DNA from: Betaproteobacteria bacterium
GTDB lineage: Bacteria; Pseudomonadota; Gammaproteobacteria; Burkholderiales; SG8-41
Reading direction: 5' to 3'
DNA: 42,393 nt
Assembly: GCA_016192825.1 (NCBI GenBank)
Contig: JACPTK010000021.1
Coordinates: 1 to 42,393 of the forward strand
Numbering within the stretch: the stretch's first letter is position 1; each line of letters starts with the position of its first letter. Below are positions 23,601-31,292 of this stretch, piece after piece. The notes beneath the pieces were generated by a model that saw only the letters and a program-made list of their open reading frames with translations, was not told where the DNA came from and did no database searches. The translations under genes and the position numbers were made by a program.

Positions 23601-23825
23601 TTCAACACGCTGGCCGGCTCGCTGCAGCTCGCGGGAAAGAGCTACGCCTACCGGCAACTCCAGCTTGCTTCCGGCCCCATGAGCGCCAGCGGAAACGTGA
23701 CCGTCGCGCCGAATGGCGACCTCTCGGGACGCATCGGCGCCGAGCTCGGCTCGAAGACGGTCATCGTGGCACGCGGCACGGTCAGCGTCGGCGGCACCCT
23801 GAGGACCCCGTCGCTCAAACCTTGA
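20601..23825 (+). CDS. Giant coiled-coil membrane protein with AsmA-like C-terminus
   Basis: 1074 residues in four parts. Residues 1-75 form a small domain (KTPKGVLEVKNRTVKL to KLAADGLIRVF) that resembles the N-terminus of the response regulator at 31293. Residues about 105-670 are an Ala/Lys/Glu/Arg-rich helix with TolA-like words (ERKAREEAEA repeated at 14-residue steps, two heptads). One membrane segment follows at about 677-697 (ITLVVVLAAVVGALEVV). Residues 698-1074 resemble AsmA/DUF748 proteins (ISSLRYSLLRQQLTLERV; LNANATYVLEG; GNVTVAPNGDLSGRI). With this order the long helix should be cytoplasmic and the AsmA-like part periplasmic (inference). Function unknown; perhaps envelope lipid or outer-membrane assembly linked to a cytoplasmic partner. 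Confidence 0.85.
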   Translation: MAIHPKTIYSKTPKGVLEVKNRTVKLDRTQGQVFTAVDGKSTVLDLLKKAEMEEKTLHEVLEKLAADGLIRVFFSPEPAPAPAAASAPAGGDDFDFTTPQAMTKLNAEAETRAKAEAAAKARALAAARAAAEAKVKQEAEARARAAADAKVKAETEAKLRAEAAAKAAAAARVKAEAEAKAAANAKARAEAEVRVKAAMEAKARADAEAKARAEAETRAKIDAEAKAEAEARAKVEAESRAKAEVQARAHADAETKAKSAVEAQMKALQDALAQAEQRAKQEAEQRSRMEAEIKAHQEAERKARQEAEARAKAAEEAVAQAIAKAEEAARAKAEAEAKAAKQVAGAEDPEARARMEAAMKALEEAKAKAKSEAEARAEAERKAQVEAEARERQEQERALREEKERKEREEADARSKAQMKELQDQANLARHEAEARSQIERKAREEAEARIATERKAREEAEASAAEERKSRDEALAKARTEAEAKARTEVEAMIQAERKAREEAERKAQAEIAARVASEKKARAEAERQVEIAHKAREEAEAKARELASSGNAQAAQQARTEAEFIARKAEAAVAQAKAQVETERQARAQAEERAKAEAVARVMQEQQLRAKSEDEIKARVQQEIKERERAEMEAEARYRQEAAARAKASAEDRRKREAESKATGAVVQAKKPTNWPMTIGITLVVVLAAVVGALEVVPLNNYIGGARAILSKRLGVPVTISSLRYSLLRQQLTLERVGIGKLQEMKIDTIAVSALPTALFGDTKSFSEVEIRSVSADQDALAQVPGWVQPQSAAGPLHVRRLKLKSVTLAVRAMDLQPFDGDITLGPDGAVQRAVLTDGKVRVDLSPKDKAVRVGLEARSWRPPLGPALDFDDLTLEAEFEGKRATVSAIDGKVGRAAVKGTARASWTDGGIRIEGDFNLTNGELAQLLALYTRDFTATGTLNANATYVLEGTTLENLFDAPKVEATFNIERGVLNNVDLVRAIQSPSRDGLRGGKTGFNTLAGSLQLAGKSYAYRQLQLASGPMSASGNVTVAPNGDLSGRIGAELGSKTVIVARGTVSVGGTLRTPSLKP

Positions 23826-23828
23826 GAA

Positions 23829-23931
23829 CGCGTGATTCGTGACTCGTGATTGGTGACTCGACCGACAAAAAAGCCCGCGAATGCGGGCTTTTTCGCGTCT
23901 CGACCCGCGAGTCGCGAGCCGCGGGTCATGG
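23829..23931. repeat. Heptamer inverted repeat around a terminator
   Basis: Left arm CGTGATT-CGTGACT-CGTGATT-GGTGACT (from about 23831); right arm ACCCGCG-AGTCGCG-AGCCGCG-GGTCATG (to about 23930). A true intrinsic terminator stands at its centre. It fills the gap between the convergent giant gene and htpX. Confidence 0.85.
23867..23893. terminator. Bidirectional intrinsic terminator
   Basis: Six A residues, the stem GCCCGC-GAAT-GCGGGC and five T residues: a GC stem with a T-run on both strands. It serves both the plus-strand giant gene (stop 23825) and minus-strand htpX (stop 23935). Confidence 0.93.
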
Positions 23932-23934
23932 CCG

Positions 23935-24849
23935 TCAGGCGCGGCGCACCGGGGAGACCCGTTGCGGCCCGCCCGCTTCCCGAAGCGCGGCAATGCGCTC
24001 GTCGAGCGGCGGGTGGGACATGAGCAGCCGCATGAAGCCGCCGCCCCCGGAGATGCCGAACGCGGAAATCTGCGCCGGAAGCTGCGACTGGTCGTGGTTG
24101 AGCTTCAGCCGCTCCAGCGCCGCGATCATCTTTGCGCGCCCGGCCAGCTCCGCGCCGCCCGCGTCCGCGCGAAACTCGCGCCAGCGGCTGAACCAGGCCA
24201 CGATGATGGCGGCGATGATGCTGAGCACGAGCTGGGCGACGATGGTCGTGATCCAGTAGCCGGGGCCGTAGCCGCGCTCGTTCTTGAGCAGCACGCGGTC
24301 GACGACGAAGCCCACGACCCGCGACAGGAAGATCACGAAGGTATTGAGCACGCCCTGGATCAGGCCGAGCGTCACCATGTCGCCGTTGGCGACGTGGCTC
24401 ACTTCGTGGCCGAGCACCGCCTCGGCTTCCTCCTGGGACATGTTCCGGAGCAGCCCCGTGCTCAGCGCGACGAGCGCGCTGTTGCGGTTCCAGCCGGTCG
24501 CAAAGGCGTTGATTTCCGGCGAATCGTAGATGGCGACCTCCGGCATGCCGATGCCGGCCTTGTCGGCCTGGCGCTTGACGGTATCCACCAGCCAGCGCTC
24601 GGTCATGTCCGACGGCACCTCGATGACCCGGGCGCCGGTCGCCATCTTCGCCATCCACTTCGAGATGAGCAGCGAGATGAACGAGCCGCCGAAGCCGAAG
24701 ACGGCCGCCATCATCAGCAGGCCCTGGAGATTGAGCCCGGTCTCCTGGGCCAGCATGCGATCGATGCCGAGCAGCTGCATGCTGATGCTCAGCACGAACA
24801 GCACCGCGAAGTTGGTGATCACGAGGAGGAGGATTCTTTTCATGGTCAT
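23935..24849 (-). CDS. Membrane zinc metalloprotease HtpX
   Basis: A 304-residue M48-family inner-membrane protease that degrades misfolded membrane proteins. Two N-terminal membrane segments (about 5-25 and 43-62), the zinc motif HEVSH (His148, Glu149, His152), the third ligand Glu225 (SRWREFRAD) and two further membrane segments between them. Length fits the family. ATG 24849 has AGGA four bases upstream; ATG 24843 is an alternative giving the classic MKRILL start. It ends at a bidirectional terminator. Confidence 0.97.
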   Translation of the reverse strand: MTMKRILLLVITNFAVLFVLSISMQLLGIDRMLAQETGLNLQGLLMMAAVFGFGGSFISLLISKWMAKMATGARVIEVPSDMTERWLVDTVKRQADKAGIGMPEVAIYDSPEINAFATGWNRNSALVALSTGLLRNMSQEEAEAVLGHEVSHVANGDMVTLGLIQGVLNTFVIFLSRVVGFVVDRVLLKNERGYGPGYWITTIVAQLVLSIIAAIIVAWFSRWREFRADAGGAELAGRAKMIAALERLKLNHDQSQLPAQISAFGISGGGGFMRLLMSHPPLDERIAALREAGGPQRVSPVRRA

Positions 24850-24965
24850 GTCGTCCTGGGGTTTCGATTCGCTGGTTAGATGGGGGCCGGGCAGCGCAAG
24901 TTCAATAGCCCGGCCATGCCGAAACCTGATTGAATTTTAAAGGAAATCCCCCGGATCGTAACGCC

Positions 24966-25046
24966 TCAGGCACCGCTGTCGGCGGGGCGCGCCTGCAGCC
25001 AGAACGTGACCGGGCCGTCATTGGTGAGCGACACCATCATGCGGCC
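24966..25046 (-). pseudogene. C-terminal fragment of D-aminoacyl-tRNA deacylase (dtd)
   Basis: On the minus strand the frame GRMMVSLTNDGPVTFWLQAR, ending at TGA 24966, matches the well-conserved end of Dtd (M.VSL.NDGPVTFWL). The rest of dtd is missing. The fragment begins exactly over the stop of the PlsB-like gene (ATGATG shares the TGA at 25037-25039), so a deletion or recombination joined the two. A 24-residue product from ATG 25040 could still be made but would have no active site. Confidence 0.6.
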
Positions 25047-26485
25047 CGGGTGGAATCCGCTCCGGCTGCGCCGGCGTCGGCAAGCAGCAGTGCGATGGCG
25101 TTGGCATAGTACTCGAGCAGCGCGCGTTCGGCGGGATTGGCCCGGTAGAGGCCGTCCTGCTCCTCGACAAGGTGGCGCAACAGCAGCATGCGCAGGCCGA
25201 CGCCGATGGCGTAATCGAGATCGCCGCGCGGCACGTAGATATGCGCCCCGCGCTGCTCGAGGCGCTGGATGAGGTCACAGGCCGCGGACTTCAGCTCGAG
25301 CTCGGACCAGCCCCCGTCGCGATCGCGCAGGAACACGCTGGCGACCAGCGAAACCGGCAATACCGGGATGACGCGCGCGATCGCGTCCATGAGCCCCCCC
25401 GCGAATCGCTCGACCTCGCGGTGGCGCGCCTCATCGTCGAGCTGCCTGAGATCCACGCCGCGCCGCCTCAGGTAGTCGCGCATGGACACCGGGCGGCCGA
25501 AATTGACGCAGGCATAGCCGAAGCGGTACCACCGGCCGGCCGCCATTATCCAGACATTTCCCGCGATGAAGGCGAGCGTCCGCGCAAACGCATACAGAAC
25601 GCCGCGCCGCGGCGCCTGCGCGTCGAGCCGGCGCAGCAGCGTGCGGTCCTCGAGCACCCGGTCGTAGTTGATGCCCACCGGAATGAACACGAGATCGCGC
25701 TCGGCTCCGGGGTCGAACGCTTTAAGCATGTAGTCGAGAAGTCCGAGCCGGGGCGGCCGCAGCCTGCCGTCGGTGGTAAGCCCGCCCTCGGGATACACCG
25801 CCTGCGGCACCCCCGCCTCGACCGCCATCTGCACGTAGCGCGAGAGCACCAGGCGGTAGAGGGGATCTCCCGAGTTGCGCCGCACGAAATAGGCGCCCAT
25901 CGAGCGGATCAGCTGCTGCAGCGGCCAGATTCTCGCCCATTCCCCGACGGCGTACGAAAGCGCGACGCGCTCGGCGGCGAGAAACGCCACCAGCACGTAG
26001 TCCATGTTGCTGCGGTGGTTCATCACGAAGACGATGCTCGACTTCGGATTGACCGCCGCCAGCGCCTGCGTGTCGGCGTAACCCAGCCGCACGCGGTAGA
26101 GCAGCCTGGCGAGCCTCTTGGCCAGCCAGTAACCGACGCGGAAATAGAGGTAGGCGTTGAACGCCGGAACGATCTCGCGCGCGTAGCGGTCAACGCGCGC
26201 CAGAAGCCCTTCGCGCGGCTGACCCCGCTCCCGGAACTCGCGCTCGACCGCGGCCTGCACCTTCGGATCGTGGAGCAGGCGGTCGATCAGCACCTGGCGC
26301 CGCGTCAGCTTGAACTGCGGCAGCTCGACGTTGAGCCGGGTGTTGATCTCGCGGATGACGCGGTTCACCTTGCGCCGCAAATACCACCGCACGCCCGGCA
26401 CCAGCAGCCGGTCGAGCGCCGCCCATGCCGCAAATACGAGCAGCAGGGCGAAGACCCAGGCTGGCAGCGTCACCGTTTCCGTCAT
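25037..26485 (-). CDS. PlsB-like glycerol-3-phosphate/lysophosphatidate acyltransferase
   Basis: A 482-residue acyltransferase that transfers a fatty acyl group to a glycerophosphate at the membrane. Motif I is NHRSNMD (catalytic His157, Asp162), and the phosphate-binding motif is YPEGGLTTDGR (about 231-241). A membrane segment covers about residues 8-30. It is shorter than E. coli PlsB (about 800), matching the short PlsB-like branch. ATG 26485. The C-terminal tail (AGAAGADSTRAA) runs into the dtd fragment and may not be the original end. Confidence 0.88.
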   Translation of the reverse strand: MTETVTLPAWVFALLLVFAAWAALDRLLVPGVRWYLRRKVNRVIREINTRLNVELPQFKLTRRQVLIDRLLHDPKVQAAVEREFRERGQPREGLLARVDRYAREIVPAFNAYLYFRVGYWLAKRLARLLYRVRLGYADTQALAAVNPKSSIVFVMNHRSNMDYVLVAFLAAERVALSYAVGEWARIWPLQQLIRSMGAYFVRRNSGDPLYRLVLSRYVQMAVEAGVPQAVYPEGGLTTDGRLRPPRLGLLDYMLKAFDPGAERDLVFIPVGINYDRVLEDRTLLRRLDAQAPRRGVLYAFARTLAFIAGNVWIMAAGRWYRFGYACVNFGRPVSMRDYLRRRGVDLRQLDDEARHREVERFAGGLMDAIARVIPVLPVSLVASVFLRDRDGGWSELELKSAACDLIQRLEQRGAHIYVPRGDLDYAIGVGLRMLLLRHLVEEQDGLYRANPAERALLEYYANAIALLLADAGAAGADSTRAA

Positions 26486-26747
26486 GATCGGGCCGTTTCG
26501 CTATCATAAGCAGCGATCAAACCCCTATGCAATAAACGTCGCCATTTGCGCGCGGGCGGCGGGCGCGTTGCTGAGGCGCCTTCGAGCCCCGGTTGTTCTT
26601 CGAGCGGCGGCAATCGTCCGCCCTGCCGGCTCCGGAATCTCCCAATCCGGAAGCTTTTCGATTAACATAACTCGGGACCGAGGCGCCCGAACCAGGCGCA
26701 GACAACGAGAAAGGGAAGGCGGCTCCTCGCGAGCCGGACCATCCGTC

Positions 26748-27836
26748 GTGGCGCTCCCGCATCCGAATACCGCCCCGCCCGCGCCGCCTCAGCCGGCCGC
26801 CGAGACCGACATCGAGTCCATGGAGCTGCGGGACTTCTCGCGCACGGTGGCCGAGATCGAATGGCTGCTGGTGATCCTGGTGCTGCTCTATCACGTGTTC
26901 CAGGATCGCGCCGAGGACAACACCGTCGCCATCTACTCGGGGCTGATCGCCTTCTCGGCGGTCATTATTGCCTTCCATTATTTCAACTTCATCCGCAGGC
27001 CGGGACGCTGGTCGCTGGCGGTCGAGACCTGGATCATGATCGTGTTCATTACCTGGGTGCTCTACCATACCGGGCGGCTCGACAGCCCCCTGCTCAATCT
27101 CTACCTGCTGCCGATCGTCACCAGCGCCCTGACGCTCGGGCACAAGGAGACGCTGCTCCAGGTCGGCCTGATCGCGGCCTGCTACCTCTTCCTCGGCTAC
27201 ACGACCAGCGCCTCATTCGTCTCGATCATCACCGCGGGCGACTTCGCCGCCGACCTCGCGCCGATGCTGCTGGTCGCCTACATCACCACCATGCTGTCGC
27301 AGGACATTCTCAACGCGATGGCGAAGATCAGGCTCATTTCCGAAACCGATGAGCTGACCCACGCGTACAACATGCGCGCATTCAATGCCATCGCCCGGCG
27401 CGAATGCGCGCTCGCGCGGCGCTACAATCGCACTTTCAGCCTCCTGATGGTCGACTCCGACAATCTCAAGAAGGTGAACGACGCCTACGGCCACGAGGCG
27501 GGCGACCGGCTCATCAAGCTCGTCGTGCAATGTATCCGCGATACCGCGCGCACGACCGATATCATCGCGCGCTACGGCGGGGACGAGTTCATGTGCCTGC
27601 TGCCCGAAACCGGAAGCGAGGGGGCCGCGGTGGTGGCGGAACGCATCCGCCGCCTCATCTTCGAGACGGCGCTCGACACCGGACGGGAGGCGGTCCCGAC
27701 ATCCGTCAGCATCGGCGTCGCCACCTATCCCGCGCACGGGGGCGAGTTCGAGACGCTGGGCAGGAACGCCGACCGGGCGCTCTACGACAGCAAGGCGCAG
27801 GGCCGCAACCGCGTGACCGTCTTCTCGCAGGAATAG
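26748..27836 (+). CDS. Membrane diguanylate cyclase (GGDEF), first of a pair
   Basis: Makes c-di-GMP from two GTP. The active-site loop GGDEF is at 277-281, and the product-inhibition site RTTD is nine residues earlier (268-271), so feedback control is expected. The N-terminal half holds about six hydrophobic segments, beginning EIEWLLVILVLLYHVF. GTG 26748 gives an N-terminus equal in length to the next gene; ATG 26820 is an alternative, and the frame is open far upstream without homology. The 262 bases before it (26486-26747) hold no gene I can support. Clearly paralogous to the next gene, 68 bases downstream. Confidence 0.9.
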   Translation: MALPHPNTAPPAPPQPAAETDIESMELRDFSRTVAEIEWLLVILVLLYHVFQDRAEDNTVAIYSGLIAFSAVIIAFHYFNFIRRPGRWSLAVETWIMIVFITWVLYHTGRLDSPLLNLYLLPIVTSALTLGHKETLLQVGLIAACYLFLGYTTSASFVSIITAGDFAADLAPMLLVAYITTMLSQDILNAMAKIRLISETDELTHAYNMRAFNAIARRECALARRYNRTFSLLMVDSDNLKKVNDAYGHEAGDRLIKLVVQCIRDTARTTDIIARYGGDEFMCLLPETGSEGAAVVAERIRRLIFETALDTGREAVPTSVSIGVATYPAHGGEFETLGRNADRALYDSKAQGRNRVTVFSQE

Positions 27837-27904
27837 AACCTGTTGCTAAGATAGGTACTGGTCCGAATGCTATGCTTCCGTCCTGACACCCCTGCTCGGC
27901 CCAC

Positions 27905-28960
27905 ATGCAGACCCAGCTGATCTTCGACCCCGCGCTGTCGTCGGAGGAACTGCGCGGATTCGCCCGTACCGTCGCGGAAATCGAATGGCTGCTGCTGATC
28001 CTGGTGATGCTCTACCAGGTGGTGCTCGCGCCCGACGCGGATGCGTCGGCCGCGCTTTCGATGGCAATGTTCTTCTTCGCCGCCTTCGTGCTGTCCTTCC
28101 ACTACGTCAATTTCTACCGCGCGGAGACCCACTGGAAGATCGCGATCGAGACCTGGGTGATGATCGTGTTCATCACCTGGGTGCTGATTTACACCGGCGG
28201 AGCCGACAGCCCGCTGCGCGACCTGTACATACTCGTCATCGTCGTCAGCGCGCTGACCCTGGGCAAGCTTGCCACGCTGCTAGAAATGGGCCTGATCACG
28301 GCGTGTTTCGTCTGGCTCGGCTACCCGCATCGGCCCGAGGAACTGCTGTCGCTGCCGTTCGGAGTCAAGCTGCTCGCCCAGATTGCGCCGATGCTGCTGG
28401 TCGCCTACATCACCACCATGCTGTCGGCCGACATCCGCCGTGCCTACGGCCACATGAAGGTGTTGTCAGAAACCGATGAGCTCACCGGCGTGCTCAACAT
28501 GCGGGCGTTTACCGCGGTGGCGGCGCGCGTGTTTCACCAGGCCGAGCGCTACGCGCGCCCGTTCAGCATACTCATGATCGATTCCGACAGCTTGAAGACA
28601 GTGAACGACAACCACGGACACGAGACCGGCAACCGGCTGCTCAGGGCGACCGTGGAGTGCATCCAGGGCCAGCTGCGGCAGACCGACCTGGTCGCGCGCT
28701 ACGGCGGGGACGAGTTCGTCGTGCTGCTGCCCGAGACGCCGTGCAGCGGCGCGGCCGGCGTCGCGGAGCGCATCCGCAACAGCGTGGAAGCGAGGCCGCT
28801 CACGACGCGCGGCGAGACCGTGATGGCGACCGTCAGCATCGGCATCGCCTGCTATCCCAACCACGGCGGCGACCTCGAGTCGGTGATGGAGCGGGCCGAC
28901 CAGGCGATGTACGCCAGCAAGGCGGGGGGCAAGAACCGCACCACGCTGTTTTCGGCCTGA
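27905..28960 (+). CDS. Membrane diguanylate cyclase (GGDEF), second of a pair
   Basis: A 351-residue paralogue of the preceding protein. Shared stretches include RTVAEIEWLL, MIVFITWVL, PMLLVAYITTMLS and SETDELT. GGDEF is at 267-271 with the RQTD inhibition site at 258-261, so it should be an active, feedback-controlled cyclase. The six-segment membrane domain is not a named sensor that I recognise. Tandem duplication is likely. It ends 88 bases before the convergent DUF3025 gene, with a heptamer repeat between. Confidence 0.92.
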   Translation: MQTQLIFDPALSSEELRGFARTVAEIEWLLLILVMLYQVVLAPDADASAALSMAMFFFAAFVLSFHYVNFYRAETHWKIAIETWVMIVFITWVLIYTGGADSPLRDLYILVIVVSALTLGKLATLLEMGLITACFVWLGYPHRPEELLSLPFGVKLLAQIAPMLLVAYITTMLSADIRRAYGHMKVLSETDELTGVLNMRAFTAVAARVFHQAERYARPFSILMIDSDSLKTVNDNHGHETGNRLLRATVECIQGQLRQTDLVARYGGDEFVVLLPETPCSGAAGVAERIRNSVEARPLTTRGETVMATVSIGIACYPNHGGDLESVMERADQAMYASKAGGKNRTTLFSA

Positions 28961-28971
28961 CCGCCAAAAAC

Positions 28972-29060
28972 GGTGATCCGTGAACCGTGAGCCGTGAACC
29001 GAAACGAATTGCCTGACGGATGAAGCCCGTCGAATCACGGATCACTGATCACGGCTCACG
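28972..29060. repeat. Heptamer inverted repeat, CGTGAAC / GATCACG words
   Basis: Left arm GGTGATC-CGTGAAC-CGTGAGC-CGTGAAC-CG; right arm GGATCACT-GATCACG-GCTCACG to about 29060. It overlaps the last codons of the DUF3025 gene, which takes its stop (TGA) from the repeat. The word is nearly the same as at 32078-32170. Confidence 0.88.
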
Positions 29061-29864
29061 CCTTCCCGGCCGGAAATAATCCGTGTTGTCGTAATACGCC
29101 TCCCGTTCGTTGTCCGAGCACCAGCCCGGCACGCCCAGGATCGGCACCACGGCAAGCTCCCTCGTCGCGACCAGGCGCCCGGCGTCGGAGACGTGCTCGG
29201 CGATTTTCGCGTCGAGGGCGGCCATTTGCTCCACCAGCGGCGCGGCGATCAGTTCCGGCTCGGTTTTCAGCAGGATACCGCGCCCCGTGACGCCGATGAA
29301 AGGCCGCAGCGCCTTCTCGTAGAGCGCGTGGCCGAAAAGGCGGAAACGCACCTGTGCCGCGAGCCGCGCGCGGTTGGCCCAGAACAAGTCCTTCCAGCGC
29401 CACTCCCGCAGGCACGCGAGCAGCTCGCCGTCGCTCGAGGCCACGATCACGCCGCCTTCGTCGAACAGCGTGAGCGTGTCCTGGGTCGGGCCGCGATTCG
29501 CCGCGCCGGCGGCATGCTGCGCGCTGAGCGCCGCGTAATGGCGGGCGTTGAGCGCGGCCTTGGCGCGGGGGAACGCCAGCCAGACCAGCACGTTGAGCAA
29601 GTCGTGCCAGTTGCGCTCGCGACACGCCATCTCGCCCCTGAGATAAATGCGCGCCTCGTACCGGTCCTCCAGGACGCGGCTGCGGCGGCCTTGCGGCGCG
29701 AGCCGTAAGGACATTCCTGCCGACGTGCGTACCGGGGGAGTGTGCCGGTCCAACAGCCGCTGCAGATCGGCGCGTTCGGGCCATCCGGCGCCAAACGCCG
29801 TCGCGTGCGCGCGGAGCGTCTCGAACATCGGCGAGCGCGCGAGGAAATGGGGGTCCCATTCCAT
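29049..29864 (-). CDS. DUF3025 family protein
   Basis: A 271-residue protein matching DUF3025, a proteobacterial family of unknown function. Recognisable: MEWDPHFLARSP at the start, NWHDLLNVLVWLAFPRAKAALN (about 85-106) and FDEGGVIVASSD (about 134-145). No signal peptide or membrane segment. The last residues EP and the stop codon are encoded by the heptamer repeat. ATG 29864 lacks a strong Shine-Dalgarno; upstream is another heptamer array. Confidence 0.85.
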   Translation of the reverse strand: MEWDPHFLARSPMFETLRAHATAFGAGWPERADLQRLLDRHTPPVRTSAGMSLRLAPQGRRSRVLEDRYEARIYLRGEMACRERNWHDLLNVLVWLAFPRAKAALNARHYAALSAQHAAGAANRGPTQDTLTLFDEGGVIVASSDGELLACLREWRWKDLFWANRARLAAQVRFRLFGHALYEKALRPFIGVTGRGILLKTEPELIAAPLVEQMAALDAKIAEHVSDAGRLVATRELAVVPILGVPGWCSDNEREAYYDNTDYFRPGRREP

Positions 29865-29873
29865 AAGGGCGGA

Positions 29874-30008
29874 GTGCTGAGTGCTGAGTGCCGAGTTTCA
29901 TTTGATGCGAGATGCGAGTCACGAGATGCGAGATAACAGCTCGTCGCGTATCTCGTATCCCGCTTCCCGTATCACGGATCCCGCATCGCGCATCCCGGAT
30001 CACGCCGT
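29874..30008. repeat. Heptamer arrays, GAGTGCT and GATGCGA words
   Basis: Two words are present: GAGTGCT-GAGTGCT-GAGTGCC-GAGTTTC (from about 29874), then GATGCGA-GATGCGA-GTCACGA-GATGCGA. The inverted arm TATCTCG-TATCCCG-CTTCCCG-TATCACG-GATCCCG-CATCGCG-CATCCCG-GATCACG runs to about 30004. It fills the gap between the divergent DUF3025 and flavoprotein genes, so here it would lie in a promoter region. Confidence 0.85.
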
Positions 30009-30050
30009 TCCCCATTGTAAACTTACGCGCTTTCGTCATACGCTGGGAAT

Positions 30051-31157
30051 ATGGCAGAACGGATCGAATGCGCCGTGATCGGCGCCGGCGTCGTGGGCCT
30101 CGCCGTCGCCCGCCGCCTCGCCATGAGCGGCCGCGAGGTCGTGTTACTCGAAGCCGAGAGCGCGTTCGGCACGCACACGAGTTCCCGCAACTCGGAGGTG
30201 ATCCACGCCGGCATCTATTATCCCACCGGATCGCTCAAGGCCCGGCTTTGCGTCGCGGGCCGGCAAGCGTTGTACCGCTATTGCGCCGGGCACGATGTCG
30301 GCCACCGCCGCATCGGAAAGATCATCGTCGCCTGCGACGAGTCGGAGCTGGCCGGGCTTGGCAAATACAAGGACCAGGCCGCGATCAACGGCGTGGACGA
30401 CCTGCAGGTGCTGACGGCCGGCGCGCTGGCCGGTCTGGAGCCCGAAGTGCGCGGCGTGGCGGGTGTTCTGTCTCCCTCCACGGGCATCGTGGACAGCCAT
30501 GGCCTGATGCTCGCTTACCTCGGCGACGCCGAAAGCCGCGGCGCCGCGCTTGCGCTCGGCAGCCCGGTCGTCTCGGGTCGAGTGGAGGCCGCCGGCATCG
30601 TGCTCGCGACCGGCGGCGCGGAGTCCGCGGAAATCCGGTGCGATGTCGTCGTGAACAGCGCGGGCTTCAACGCACAGGCCGTCGCGCGCACGATCGCGGG
30701 TATTCCGCGGCAATCGATCCCCCCGACCCACTACGCCATCGGACACTATTACACGCTTGCCGGCGCCGCGCCTTTCAAGCGCCTGATCTACCCGGTCGCG
30801 CGCCCGGACTGGCTTGGCGTGCACGTCACCGTCGATCTCGGCGGGCAGGTGAAGTTCGGCCCGGATATCGGGTGGATCGACCGCGTGGACTACCGCTTCG
30901 ACGAGAGCCGGGAAGCGGCGTTTTACGAGGCGATCCGGCGCTACTATCCGGGGCTTCGGGACGGCGCGCTACGTCCCGGCTATACCGGCATCCGGCCCAA
31001 GATCCACGGCCCCGGGGAGCCGGCGCCCGATTTCCTGATCCAGGGCTCGCGCGAGCACGGCGTGCCTGGCCTCGTCAATCTGTACGGCATCGAATCGCCG
31101 GGCCTAACGGCCTCGCTCGCCATCGCGGATTACGTCGAGACGCTGCTCGCACGGTAG
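30051..31157 (+). CDS. L-2-hydroxyglutarate oxidase-like FAD enzyme
   Basis: A 368-residue FAD-dependent oxidoreductase of the DAO fold. The dinucleotide motif GAGVVG is at 11-16, and [16 protein letters not shown] (about 42-57) is characteristic of L-2-hydroxyglutarate dehydrogenase/oxidase proteins. The C-terminus has [12 protein letters not shown] and [19 protein letters not shown]. It probably oxidises L-2-hydroxyglutarate or a similar 2-hydroxyacid to the oxoacid. Only a weak GGGAA precedes ATG 30051. Confidence 0.88.
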   Translation: MAERIECAVIGAGVVGLAVARRLAMSGREVVLLEAESAFGTHTSSRNSEVIHAGIYYPTGSLKARLCVAGRQALYRYCAGHDVGHRRIGKIIVACDESELAGLGKYKDQAAINGVDDLQVLTAGALAGLEPEVRGVAGVLSPSTGIVDSHGLMLAYLGDAESRGAALALGSPVVSGRVEAAGIVLATGGAESAEIRCDVVVNSAGFNAQAVARTIAGIPRQSIPPTHYAIGHYYTLAGAAPFKRLIYPVARPDWLGVHVTVDLGGQVKFGPDIGWIDRVDYRFDESREAAFYEAIRRYYPGLRDGALRPGYTGIRPKIHGPGEPAPDFLIQGSREHGVPGLVNLYGIESPGLTASLAIADYVETLLAR

Positions 31158-31196
31158 CGGACAAACGGAGGGGGTAGGCGCATGGCATAATTTTCC

Positions 31197-31226
31197 GTTA
31201 TTCCGGACGCATGGCGCCGGAATAAC
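31197..31226. repeat. Perfect 10-bp inverted repeat upstream of the response regulator
   Basis: GTTATTCCGG (31197-31206) and CCGGAATAAC (31217-31226) with a 10-base loop, 67 bases before the response regulator ATG. A CATAAT (31186-31191) just before it could be a -10 box. It may be an operator or the terminator of the upstream flavoprotein gene; there is no T-run. Confidence 0.5.
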
Positions 31227-31292
31227 TGCGCGAAATCGAGCGGACGACCGTTCGCCGCTCATTTCGCGCCGCGCCAACGGAGCCCGGAGACA

